From positions 1,206,174 through 1,270,173 of the forward strand of contig CM074814.1 of the NCBI GenBank assembly GCA_037447605.1: a stretch of 64,000 nt of DNA, in the 5' to 3' direction. Below the pieces are notes generated by a model that worked only from the letters and a program-made list of their open reading frames with translations, ran no database searches and was not told the DNA's origin. This DNA comes from Zygnema circumcarinatum (taxonomy: Eukaryota > Streptophyta > Zygnematophyceae > Zygnematales > Zygnemataceae). This document shows, piece by piece, positions 19,801 to 29,930 of the stretch (positions are counted from its first letter, which is position 1; every line of letters begins with the position of its first letter). The translations under genes were made by a program, and so were the position numbers.

Positions 19801-21465
19801 AGGATATCATGGTAAGTTGAGGAACATGGTATCATGGCTACACCCGACAAGCAAGCAAGCAAGCAAGCAGGTTGCAATGCAAGGTAGCATATTCTTTGGT
19901 TTCGTCCCCTAATTTTTGTAAGCTTTACTTTTATTGTTGCTGCAGTGTGCCCATGATGGCCGCTGTCCCATGGATGGTACAAAAAGTTGGTGCCACTTTG
20001 TCCAGCGCCTGCAGAGGAGCGAAGTGCAACGGTTGGCTAAGGTATGGACACATTCTGTTGGTGAGCAGCTAGCCGTGTTGAAGTAATGGCCAAGAAGGAA
20101 GGTTCAATATGAGCGATTGTGTGTACATCATTTCTTGGATTTGCAGACTGAGGTTGTTGAACTGTGGATAGTTGAACTGATGCACTGTGTCAAATAGGAA
20201 TTGAGGAATCCTTGAAGCATTCAGTACTATTGCTACTCATCTTGACTGAGGGCGTGCAGAAAGCGGCCGGCCAAACCATATCGTATAACTATGAAGATGA
20301 GAAATTCTCATTTGTAGTCCTCAGAAGAGGTGACCGGCCAGTGTAAGCCTCCTTTCCGCTGTGGACGAGTGATGTGTCCTCTGCCGGACAGACTTATTTG
20401 CCAAGCAGGACGGCTCAATACTGCGATATTGGGTTGGTTTTTTCTGTTGTTTTCTGGTTGTCATCATCCAGATGTTCTGTAAAGTGAAAGAATACAGGCG
20501 CAGGCTCCTACTCCTCTGTTGAAACCAATTCTTCCTTTTATTCACTATTGAGTGTTTTTGAACTGGCAGGAAACCCTCTCCTTTAGCAAATTTGGAGGAA
20601 CTTGAAGCCCGTACGAAAGATGCGAAGGCGATTCAACAAGAAGTCAGAGCGAAACACAGTGAGTCAATTATCCAACATAAGCTCTTTACTTTGGTATACG
20701 TGCTTCAGTTGTATTTACCTTTGCTGTCTTTGAATGATTATTTTAAGCGTCTCCATTCTTTGGGTTTCCGCCAGTTACCCTCATGATTGCTACTTCTGAC
20801 GGTTGAATGGGGATCTGCTCATTTCAGACACCTACATGCTGCACCTTCATGAGGCCTTAAGGTTGAAACCCAAGAATAAGACAGCAGAAACAGAAACTGA
20901 CGGCACAGTCGAAGTGGTGACGGAAAGTGTAAAGGAAGGCAGTAGTACAGAAGATGTATGGCGGGCAACTGGTGAAGATGGTCAAGATAAAGTGGAGGAA
21001 TGGGCTGAAGCAGCGTCTGCAAATGGTTCAATGGAAGTGCCTTTCCAGCAGGCTTCAACAGCCTCCAGTGATGGCAATGCAGTGCGCAAGGGTGCTGAAA
21101 GCGCCATTACTGAAGAAAACAGTCAAATGAGGGAAGTAGGGGAAGGAGCAGACTTGGGGGAAGGAGATGAAGATGAAGAGGAAGATGAAGGGGAGGGAGG
21201 CAGAGAAGAAGGGGAGGACATGGATGACGACGGCGAGGGAGATGAAGACGAAGAGCACATGATAGCTGAGGTGAACAGTGGATGGGCGCGCATTGTGAGG
21301 GCACCGCGTAGGAGAGGCGCTCATGTGTTGCTCGACATCTGCTGTGCAACTTCAGAGGATGGGAAACGAGGGGAGCTGCAGCGCCACATCATAACTCACA
21401 GAAGCCGCAAGCTGGAGTACCGCTATGCACGCAATGCACGCTGGGGGGACCTCTGGCCCTTGTGA
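16837..21465 (+). CDS. Rsm22/METTL17-type mitochondrial ribosome assembly factor, 12 exons
   Basis: Proposed exons: 16837-17017, 17111-17415, 17670-17785, 17927-18021, 18117-18214, 18913-18993, 19160-19240, 19377-19451, 19946-20041, 20260-20342, 20570-20658, 20828-21465; the sum is 645 codons plus stop and phases agree. The product shows a Rossmann methyltransferase-like motif ILDFGTGPGTAIW, then FDLVIA and AYSLGEV, and the family cysteine motif CAHDGRCPMDGTKSWCHF, which in METTL17 helps bind a [4Fe-4S] cluster. The C-terminal part has WARIVRAPRRRGAHVLLDICC and ends ARWGDLWPL, as in Rsm22 proteins. A long Glu/Asp-rich insert (21160-21260) splits the C-terminal region. The family acts in small-subunit mitoribosome assembly. 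The exon 3 acceptor is uncertain: an upstream AG at 17638 would put the frame out. The N-terminus is basic, fitting an organelle presequence. Confidence 0.87.
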
Positions 21466-22332
21466 AGCACCTGACTGCCCCCTCGTCTCCTCCATATCGT
21501 TTCCATATCGAGCGAGCCGCGACAAAACAGGAATCGTTCTTCTTGTATGTGAGCCTTTCTTCAAAGCTCGTGGGAATCTCTCTTGTTATGTTTTTCGTTT
21601 GTATTTTTTGTCACACTTAGTTGCCATTCATGGTATATAGCAGTCTCATCACGCGGACCTCCTCTATTCGGAGTTGTCTCTTTGAAGGAGTTTTATTCAA
21701 AAAATTCTTTGGTGTAAACTCCAGTGCTCATCACTTTCCTGTCTGGGCAGATCTCACAACCTCGGAGTATGGTCGATGGAGTCCCATCGTCTTCGCATGA
21801 TTCAAAAACACTCGCGAATTAGGCAGTGTGGCGCAGCGTAGTTTTTTTTGTTGGGAACAGAATTGTAACGAGTAATGCGACCAACTCCTTGCCGCATTTC
21901 TGTTCTCCTATGAATTCCGGTGAAATAAAGTCCATGCATCTTATCTGCATACTAAAGGCTGATGCTATTTCTGCCTAATTCACAAGGAATCTGCCGCTAA
22001 GAATTTCCGCAACAGTTTTGCGTTACAGCGACTCAATTGACTTCAGCTGCAGAACCTTTTTTCTTTTCCGTCCTTCGTCAAATGAAAGCCGCCATCAGCA
22101 CAGATCCACTGTATATCTGGATTTATGTTGTTGACTTCCTAAAGAGTGAGTTTTAGGATATACAGTCTATACATTGAAGCCTATTTACTATGAGCTGTCT
22201 TGCGCATCATATTGCAAGGCCGTGGATGTAGAAACGTGGTGACATGTTCTGCATGACGCCATCAGCAGATGGCATTTCTGTCGCAATGGCGTTCGTTTAA
22301 TATGGAAGTTTGTAAAGTCTGGCTATCTGCTT
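21466..22332. other. 3' flank of the Rsm22-like gene with a possible poly(A) signal
   Basis: No gene is supported here. AATAAA occurs at about 21923-21928, roughly 460 bases after the stop codon, a plausible though distant poly(A) signal for the upstream gene. The rest is spacer up to a possible minus-strand gene. Confidence 0.4.
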
Positions 22333-23078
22333 TTAATTGGATGAGGACGAGCGATTTCCTTTGATGGATGGAACAACGGGATCCACGGCAGCTGCCTGCG
22401 CTTGCTGCAGCATGTTCAGGGCACTGTTGCGTCGTAAAGCTTCCATATGGAGAAGCAGAGCAGCCGTGTTGTAACGAAGAGCGGAAAAGCTGAAAGAAAA
22501 GAAAAACACAGAATCTCCATGAATATTAGCGACACAGGAGAAAATCTGCTCGAGCTTCACGCTGGGAGGAACGAGAAATTCTGTGCTTTCTAAATGCGGG
22601 CAATGGCGCCAAGTGCTAGTTTGACATCAACTTGGAAAGGTCTGCAAGCATGTGAGCATGACTTCTGCGTCAACACGATTCTCTCCAGAAAACTCTCCAC
22701 TCACACAGGAGGGAAATGCGTTCCGACAACCTTCTTGACCGACCTCAGCACATCTGAGTTTCAGCTACAGCTCTTCACCTCGATGCATCGAGCTCGAGAA
22801 GATGCTCACTTCCATCACTCAACTCCTGTACCTCCGGCATGGGCGGAACACATCAATACCTTAATCAATCGTCTCCAGCAAAATCCTGACTCGTCTAAGC
22901 ATCAAACTTTCAGCCAAACACAATTGGAACAGCGAGAAAAATCAAACAACAAATGATGAAGTTCTGAAGCCTCACGTGATACAAGCTCACTGAACTCCCG
23001 CTCACGCGGTATCGAGTAGCTTGCAGAGATGAGAGCCCTGCCGACTTGCTGCCTTCGGGTGCAGCTTCCAACGCCATG
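22333..23078 (-). CDS. Possible small multi-exon gene, function unknown
   Basis: Three pieces look coding on the minus strand. The first starts at an ATG near 23078 (MALEAAPEGSKSAGLSSLQ) and ends at a CGC/GTGAGC donor at about 23007. A middle piece near 22790-22840 (SDGSEHLLELDASR) ends at a GTGAAG donor. The last follows a CTTTCAG acceptor at about 22490 and encodes YNTAALLLHMEALRRNSAL, ending at a TAA near 22335. The exon set is not proven and I recognise no family. The last exon is helical and Ala/Leu-rich, which could mean a small coiled-coil complex subunit. It would be transcribed away from NdhT with a shared promoter region between them. Confidence 0.3.
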
Positions 23079-23178
23079 GATTCCCTCCTCCTGCACTGCT
23101 AACCCTAATCACCCTCCTCCAGAAACCCTAATCTAGCACCTCCGCTGCCTATGGGGCATTAAATAGTCTAGAATCTGT

Positions 23179-23232
23179 CAATGGCGTTTCGTCACGTGTA
23201 CAAATTCTTATACGTGGCGTATGTTGATTGGC
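23179..23232 (+). promoter_or_regulatory. CCAAT / G-box palindrome module, copy 2
   Basis: This is colinear with 16675-16728 without gaps: CAATGGCG, TCACGTGTACAAA, TACGTGGC and ATTGGC are shared. It lies in the divergent interval between the small minus-strand gene (about 100 bp from its ATG) and NdhT (about 430 bp from its ATG). Telo-boxes flank it: AAACCCTAA at 23123-23131 and TTAGGGTTT at 23621-23629. The whole 23.08-23.66 kb interval is a candidate two-way promoter. Confidence 0.6.
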
Positions 23233-23658
23233 TGCTGGAGAATTCATTGCGAAATCTGTTTCGCAAATTCCACAGTACGGATCAGCCATCCCTAGCCAAG
23301 TGTGGAGTACAGGATCAACTGAGGTGGATCCAGTCACTGGCAATGGTCTCAACCATCTCCGTGAGATCCACGCTGCTCTTGATCCAACAGTGACCTCCGC
23401 GAACAGCGCACATTTTAGCGAATCAAATGGTCCCTTTGCGCGCGTGGATCCACAGTTGATTCTCAAAGTTGAACCGCCATCCGCACTTGCCTCTAAAGGC
23501 TAACGAGGGGGGGAGAGTGGAACACAGCTTTAGTGGGAGAGCGAGAGGGCGAGAGAGAGGGGGGAGGACGAGAGGCGGAGTGAGGCTGCTTACAGTGTAG
23601 CAGGCTTCCTTCGATCAAATTTAGGGTTTGGTTCCCGTCAATCTCCCTCCCTGCAAGC

Positions 23659-25742
23659 ATGCTTGCATCGAAGGCTTCCTGCAGCGCCTCACTGCCTGAT
23701 TTAGGGCAAGTCCTGCACGCGCACTCTGGAAGGACAGCTTTCCTTTCGTCGTTTTCAAATACCAATGGCAGATCAAGAATGCAGACCGCAGCTTGCAGCA
23801 GTCATAGCTGCCGCCTTGTTGTGGTCTGCGATAAGAGCATGAGAGGCACACGCATTGAATACAATTCCCCTACGGAGGGCTGGCTCGGTGAATCACCTTC
23901 ACCTTCATCGATGGCTCCCAGTGGAGATCGAGCACTCCAGACGGTTCCAAGAGAGATTTTGAGTCTCTTGTTATCTGCGCCTGACAATCATTACATGTAC
24001 GTAGACTTGAGACCACAGTCGTCCTAACAACCAAGACTATTAAAAAAAACCGAGAGGCAGAAATTGAACAACGATGGCTAAAGCAGAACAGAATAAGGGG
24101 AATTTTTCGATGCATTGGAGTTGAGGTATGAGAGAGGGTAAATAGAGAGAGGACAGCTTATTCAATCTCTACGAGGTGGTTGAAATGCAGATTTCTGGGA
24201 GTGAGCCCTGATGCTGATCCGGAAATGATCAAAGCTTCGTATCGGCGACTTTCCAAGCAGTAAGAGTCTGCCTTTGCCCTGCTTTGGATCTCAAGTCATC
24301 TACTCTCCTTTACACACTATGCAGGGTCCTGCATCGTTCGCAAGGGGGATTGTCGCCCTCACATGATTGCAAGGTCTTGCTTCCCCCACATAGCAGTGAG
24401 GACTCAGCTTATTATCATGACCTTACACTAAGTGGACACGCCATTAGCCAGCCTTTAATAACGTCTTAAACCTGGTACTTTGAAATTTTCGTGATACGCA
24501 TTCTATGTTGTGCAATGGAACAAAAAGCCAAAACAATTGAGTAAAAGAGTGGACCTAGACGTAAATTGTATATTCGGTTTCGTCCCCACTCGTAGCACAG
24601 AATACTCTAGCGGCCCTGGAGTGGTCTTGGCCAGTAAATGCTTCTCACAGCGTATCAAGGCCTGTTTAACGTTTTAAGGGATACAATAGTGCAGGGTTCC
24701 AACTCACATGAAGCCAAGCAATGCACTTGAAGGCTTTAGACATTGCCCAATATCTTCGGGCCTAATCGTTAACTGAATTGACTGCTTCACTTGGGTTGAC
24801 AGTGTGTACAAGATTCTCTGGCTCTTTGTAGATAAATCGTATGACCATTGAACAGCAAGAAGGTTGTATCGGCAGCAGAGGCTTTTATCTTGAAACTCCG
24901 CACTGGCTACATGTCCTAAGCAGACGGCGTGATGACTTGAATGCATCACCATGGGTTCACAGGCCTCGACTAATTCAGCCAGCTAATTGAATGCAAGCTG
25001 ACTGCCTACGCTTGCTGCAAATGCTCGTGGAGTGAAACAAACACAGTGTCATTCAGGCCGACTTGGTTCATGATTGTGTGTTTGATAAGACAGTTCAGCT
25101 GCTGGAAATGATTCAAGGAAACCCATGAAGGGGATCTGTAGTCTTGCTCTGGCTTCATCGCCATGCCACCTGTCTCCATTCTTGGTAGCCAGGTTTGCAC
25201 AGCCCCTTATGGCAAGCTCGCATAGAAAAGATTAAGACTAAGATTTGGTTCGTCTGCTGACAGGTTCCACCCGGACACAACAGACCTACCTATACAAGTG
25301 GCAGCGCAGAAGTTTGTTCGTCTGAAGGAGGCTCACAGTGTGCTAAGCAGCCCGGAAAAGCGACGCCTTTATGATTGGCAGCTGTACGCCCTCTACTCCT
25401 CTCCTGCCCTGCCTTGCTGCTGGGCACTCAACCTCGTTGCTGTCTGCCCGGACTGAATTAGGTGAAGTATCTTTTGCTCAATAACCTATTTCTCCTTTCT
25501 GTCTCTGCAGCGCCCAACAGCTGTCAGAGCAAACTACCGGAAAGTTTGTCTGGCCATATGAAGTAGACCAATCGCAGCAAGGACCGGGCTCCCGTCCCCG
25601 AACAGCTCGCAATGCTGGAGCAAGCAAGGACGGAGTTCAGCCCCTTCAAGAGCAGTCTATAGCAGCCCTTGCATTTGACGGCTTCGTGTTGATTGTTGCA
25701 GGCATTGTCATCATCTATGTGCTGTACTTCAAGAATCGTTAG
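23659..25742 (+). CDS. NDHT: NdhT/CRRJ-type J-domain membrane protein of the chloroplast NDH complex
   Basis: Exons 23659-23996, 24191-24259, 25264-25383 and 25511-25742 join in phase to 252 codons plus stop, close to the usual size of NdhT. The N-terminal ~60 residues are Ser/Ala/Arg-rich and look like a chloroplast transit peptide. A conserved EGWLGE stretch follows, then a J-domain: FLGVSPDADPEMIKASYRRL, the HPD tripeptide (FHPDTTDLP), and SVLSSPEKRRLYDW. The C-terminal end has one hydrophobic helix (FVLIVAGIVIIYVLYF) and stops shortly after it. NdhT sits in the stromal ferredoxin-binding subcomplex of chloroplast NDH, which drives cyclic electron flow. The order J-domain, then C-terminal membrane anchor, separates it from chaperone DnaJs. 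Intron 2 is about 1 kb, the longest of the gene. Confidence 0.87.
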
Positions 25743-27206
25743 TTTACGATCCTAAGGTTGTGCAATATATTCTCTAGGTACAAAATTTGTGTATGAAATT
25801 CTTGTATTCATATTGAAGGGCCTCTACTTTTGCTGCAGTCCCTATAGGGAAGCGCAGGAGGCCTCAAGTAGGACCTTCAAATTAGGGACATTTATAGCTC
25901 ATTTATTCCGTACATTGTAGGCTGACAGGAGCTGCTCAGCTTCCGATTTTCAGAGGCGGCTTTAAAAAAATCGCGTTCGTCCCTAAGGTCGATGTTCTAA
26001 GTTTTAGGGTTTGAGATTTCTTTGTAGCAAGCTCCGGTGGCTGCGTAGCGCTGCTTATGGTAATCGTTGAACTCACTCGTTGGGAATAATGTTATGGCGA
26101 CACTACTTCGATATATTTAGTTCAACTTTTTGTCACCAGAAATGGCAGTTGCTGATCAGCGTAAAGGAAGTGACGATCGTAAATCGAGGAAGCTTAACAC
26201 GTGTGGAGATGTTATGCGCATCCATTTTGAGAAGTCGCGTGGAATTTATGGGACATTTTTTAAACAAGTTATGAGGCCCAAATCAAACGCTGTGTTCTAT
26301 TCGGCGCTCCCTCCGAACAGAGCCCTCATGCACATGTATCAGCGGGGCCATGGCACATTTGCACACTACGAAGGGCGTGGGCTTCTGAGCAGTTATGCTT
26401 TCACAGGATTCAGGGTGCGCATTGCTCTTGTTCCGGAGGTGTGCTCTTGCATGCAAGTCAGTGCTCAGAAAGGAAATGAGACGCCGTTTGTGTGTCCAGA
26501 TTCGACCAAATTGATTTAAATTACAAGATAAATAGTAGTCAGACCCACACAGAAACCCTCCAAGCTGGGCCTCAAACATGTGGAGAATCCAGAGCATAAG
26601 AAGCCTGCCTCTGCTTGCTTCCCTGAAGGGCCTTCCTGCATGCATGACTTCACCAATGGAACATGGGCCATGCTGACCCACACACTTGAAAAACTGAGAA
26701 TTAGGCTCAAAACGCTCAAATGTTAGGCTCAAAACGCTCAAATGTTAGGCTCCAATGCTTCAGGAGAATAGTGCAGATTGTTGGACCCCATCAAGCACCT
26801 CCAAGAATAGGGCCAAATGAAACCGACCCAACTTATGCTTCGGCAAGAACGAACTTTATGGTTGAGTTTAGAGCTAAGGGGGGGAACAGGAATTTAAGAA
26901 AAAACAGAGCGAAATCAGAACAGTCGATGAAGCGACAAGCCCGAAAACTTCAGGACAAAAAAGTGGTCCATATGACCAGTAATGAAGATAACCATAAAAG
27001 TTGAGCACAAACAAACAACCAGGCAAACATCTAATTCAATAAATTTCATTATGTAAGCTACATAAGTGTACAACAAAAAGGCGAGCAGCTTCTATTCTGA
27101 ATTGAAGAAATGAAGATCCTTCTTAGAACCTTCATGGCCTCTTCGGGAGAATAGACAGACACGCTGAAAAACCAGATGAGGTGCGAATAGGCTATCCTGG
27201 GGCCTC
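25743..27206. other. Intergenic spacer
   Basis: No supported gene. Frames of up to 150 codons exist on both strands around 26.1-26.75 kb but show no motifs and overlap each other. A short tandem repeat lies at 26702-26754 (22-bp unit TTAGGCTCAAAACGCTCAAATG, two full copies and a partial third). TTTAGGGTTTGAG at about 26004 resembles a telo-box. Confidence 0.5.
26702..26754 (+). repeat. Short tandem repeat, 22-bp unit
   Basis: The 22-bp unit beginning TTAGGCTCAAAACGC occurs twice in a row with exact identity, followed by the first part of a third unit. It is too short for a satellite and most likely a local slippage duplication. Confidence 0.8.
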
Positions 27207-28784
27207 CTACTCCGAGCCATCAGGGAAGGGATTTAGGGCTGCTTTGTTGCCATGGACATAATAATCCACAATTGCGAGCATACGCTGATACTTATCAGGA
27301 TGGTAGTTCACATGAATGGTCACTGGAACATGGTTGGCGAAGCGACCATCTTTACGCACCTGCTTAAACAGCACCTTACTGTTCATAAAGTCATAGTAGT
27401 CCAATACCCGCCGCGAAGCATGGAGGCCAGAATAGCCGGGGTGAGAGGGGAAAAATAGTTCCTCGTTGAAAACAGCTTGGTCCCACGAATTCTCCTTTGC
27501 AAGCCGTGCAGTCACGCGGTCCAACAGCTCAATCGATGGAAACGTTGGACGGATGTAGAAGAGCCCCGAGTTGAAGACAAACACCCGCATGGTATGGGCA
27601 TACCGAGCCCATCCCATGGAAGGATCGTCCGTCACATCATCATATCCATATGCCGTGTAGTTGTCGAAACCATCGGTCATGGACTCCACATCACAGTCGC
27701 GATACAAGTAGTGGAAGGGATTCTTCAAGTACACAATGTCGACATCCGACAGGAGGACAGCATAACCTAAAACAAGAAACTCGCGCAAAAGATGGAATTT
27801 CGAGCCTGAAATGGCGTGATTGTCCCCTGTATTCTTCTGCGCAGCTGAAATCGCGGCATTGCGGCGGTAAACAGGGACGTCATGCTGTCTGCAAAACTCG
27901 GCGATTTCATCGTCCAGTGCAACAACCATGAAGTTGGTAACGCCTGTTCGTTTGACCCCCTCGAACCATGTCTGCAGCATTCCTCGTATGTAGTTATTTG
28001 AAACTGCAACGATTAACTCTCTGTTGACAGCCACCTTTTCGAGAAGCTCGGCCAATTGTGGATTGATGCTCGGGTCTGGCGTTACGACAGGATTTGTCCT
28101 CTGGCTCTTCACAGTTCCGGGAGGCCCTGCCTTACCCGGAGTGCTTAAAATGAGGCCAGCCTCTGCCTTCGTACTGAGAGTGCTTCTAACTCGCGCAAGC
28201 TCCGTTTTAAGACCTTCGTTCTCTCGTGCAAGTTGCTCCCTGTCCTCCTTCAGCCTTTCTAGGGTACCGTCCTCTACCTGCATTCTCAACCCAGAGTAAA
28301 GCATTATCGAAACTACTATTGCACGTCCAAGTCGTCCACAATGAATCAAGGAATTCATGGCAAAAAAAAGAGTCCGAATGGCTCAGCGGGAATCTTTTCA
28401 GAATAGTCACATTTCATCGGGCCCCTATCATTCAGCCGCAAGATCTATGCATCCAGAACAGAGATGTAACGGTAACAATGGCTCGTCCACCCAGCATGGG
28501 CGATATTGCAAGAGAGGAAAAACATAAGCAGGACTCTTCTTCCTCTCTCAAACCATCAAAACCTAACTGTTCAACAAAAAAATAAATGAACGCATTCTGA
28601 TTAGAGGTAGATGCGTTTTGCTATGGAAGCCACATACCCCACTCAAAGAGCCTCCCCTCGCCGCAATTTCCTCCCTGTTCAGCTGCAGCAGGGCCATCAC
28701 CACTCCGCATGCCACTCCGAAAGTGACCGCCAAACAGATCTTTCGATCCGTCAGCCCCCTCCCTGCGTCCCGCTTGGCCATCAT
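27207..28784 (-). CDS. RRA: RRA-type arabinosyltransferase (GT77), Golgi
   Basis: Exon 1 runs 28784-28638 and exon 2 28277-27207, separated by a 360-bp GT-AG intron in phase 0, giving 405 codons plus stop. The start is the ATG ATG GCC pair; no in-frame ATG lies upstream. Exon 1 encodes a signal anchor ([18 protein letters not shown]), exon 2 a coiled-coil stem ([17 protein letters not shown]) and then the nucleotide-sugar transferase domain. Key features are [14 protein letters not shown] with the DxD-like metal site, [33 protein letters not shown] and the C-terminal [12 protein letters not shown] and FPDGSE. RRA enzymes add the second beta-1,2-arabinose to hydroxyproline arabinosides of extensins, so the gene points to a plant-type wall glycoprotein system. 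Intron placement after the anchor is clean, and no defect is visible. Confidence 0.93.
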
Positions 28785-28794
28785 GCTGCTCACC

Positions 28795-28803
28795 AAACCC
28801 TAA
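28795..28803 (-). promoter_or_regulatory. Telo-box just upstream of the RRA start codon
   Basis: AAACCCTAA on the plus strand (TTAGGGTTT in the gene's direction) lies 11 bases before the ATG. Telo-boxes near transcription starts are common in plant genes and bind Telobox/TRB factors; here it is probably in the 5' leader. Confidence 0.5.
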
Positions 28804-29156
28804 AAATTCCTCACAAAACTACAAGAATCTTGCCGGCTGGCCGACCCCTTGCGCCCGGCAATGGCGCCCGGGCAAGCGCAGCCCTGCGCTGGCCTGGACG
28901 GAGTGAGGGAGAGGGAGGGAGAGGGAGGGACGGTGAGAGGGAGCGAGGCGGCGGGAAGCGGTTGCAGCAGACTGGAACGGATCACGCAACGGCGAAAGGA
29001 CACCATGTGCTCCAGTTTTGTTGTTATTAGTCAAACTAAATCCATGTGAAAACATTTCCAACAGTTTCTGACGTGGAACAGCCTTGAAAGTGCGCTGTGA
29101 CATGTCTTTCGACTGAAACCCGCTGCACAAGGAACTAGTAAACGCGTGCGAGTACC

Positions 29157-29622
29157 TCATATCGTCCATATCGTCAGTATCACCAGTACTGCATATTGTA
29201 TATGTATCCATATCGGCCACATCGATCATATCGTTCATATCCGTCATATCGAACATATCGATAATATCTTTCGTATCGTTCATATCGGTCATCTTGAACA
29301 TATCGACCATATCGTTCATATCGTCAGTATCGGTCGCATCGGTCATATCATTCATATCGATCATATCGATTATATCGGTCTTGTCGGTCATATCGATAAT
29401 ATCGTACATATCGATCATATCGAATATATTCGTCGTATCGGTCATATCGGACATATCCGTCGTATCGGTCATATTGATAATATCGTTAATATCGTTCATA
29501 TCGTTCATATCGTTCATATCGGACATATCGGTCATATTGGCCATATTGGTCATATTGGTCATATCGGTCATATCCGTCATATTACTCATATCGGCCATAT
29601 CGGCCATATCGGCCATATCGGT
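29157..29622. repeat. 9-bp minisatellite (CATATCGNN), about 52 units
   Basis: The unit CATATCG plus two variable bases repeats with a strict 9-bp period over about 465 bp. Because nine is a multiple of three, several frames on both strands stay open and translate as tripeptides such as HIG or TDM. These frames are artefacts of the period and not evidence of a gene. The array lies 370-840 bp upstream of the RRA start and downstream of the NnrU-family stop, so it sits in the RRA promoter region. Confidence 0.95.
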
Positions 29623-29930
29623 GCAAGGTGAGCCATTCTGAGAGGGGAGGGGAGGGAAGGGGAGGGCCAAAATGACTCAATGGGCGCTCCATTGTGACCC
29701 TATATACAACCCGTCACTATAGCCGAGGCCCCGCACCTTATGCAATGGCGCATAGAGAAGCGTAACAAGCCTAAAAATTAAAAGAGACGCAGCTTGAAAA
29801 CAGCAACTTTTTGCTGTCCTGGCTTCGCCAGTGAGCTGAAATCTCGCAAACAAAGTTATTCTAAGTCCTCCTACTACTCAAGCCGCCTGCTTGGCAGACC
29901 CCACATCCTGTCCTATATGAGGGGCCCTCC

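Noticed and set aside
26080-26741. Overlapping frames of 129 and 152 codons on opposite strands
   Set aside because: Neither shows domain motifs or splice structure, and they contradict each other. The region is treated as spacer.
28819-29670. Met/Asp/Thr repeat protein of 283 residues and His-Ile-Gly repeat protein on the other strand
   Set aside because: Both arise from the 9-bp minisatellite. They have no credible start context or homologous domain, and a silk-like or antifreeze-like reading is not supported.
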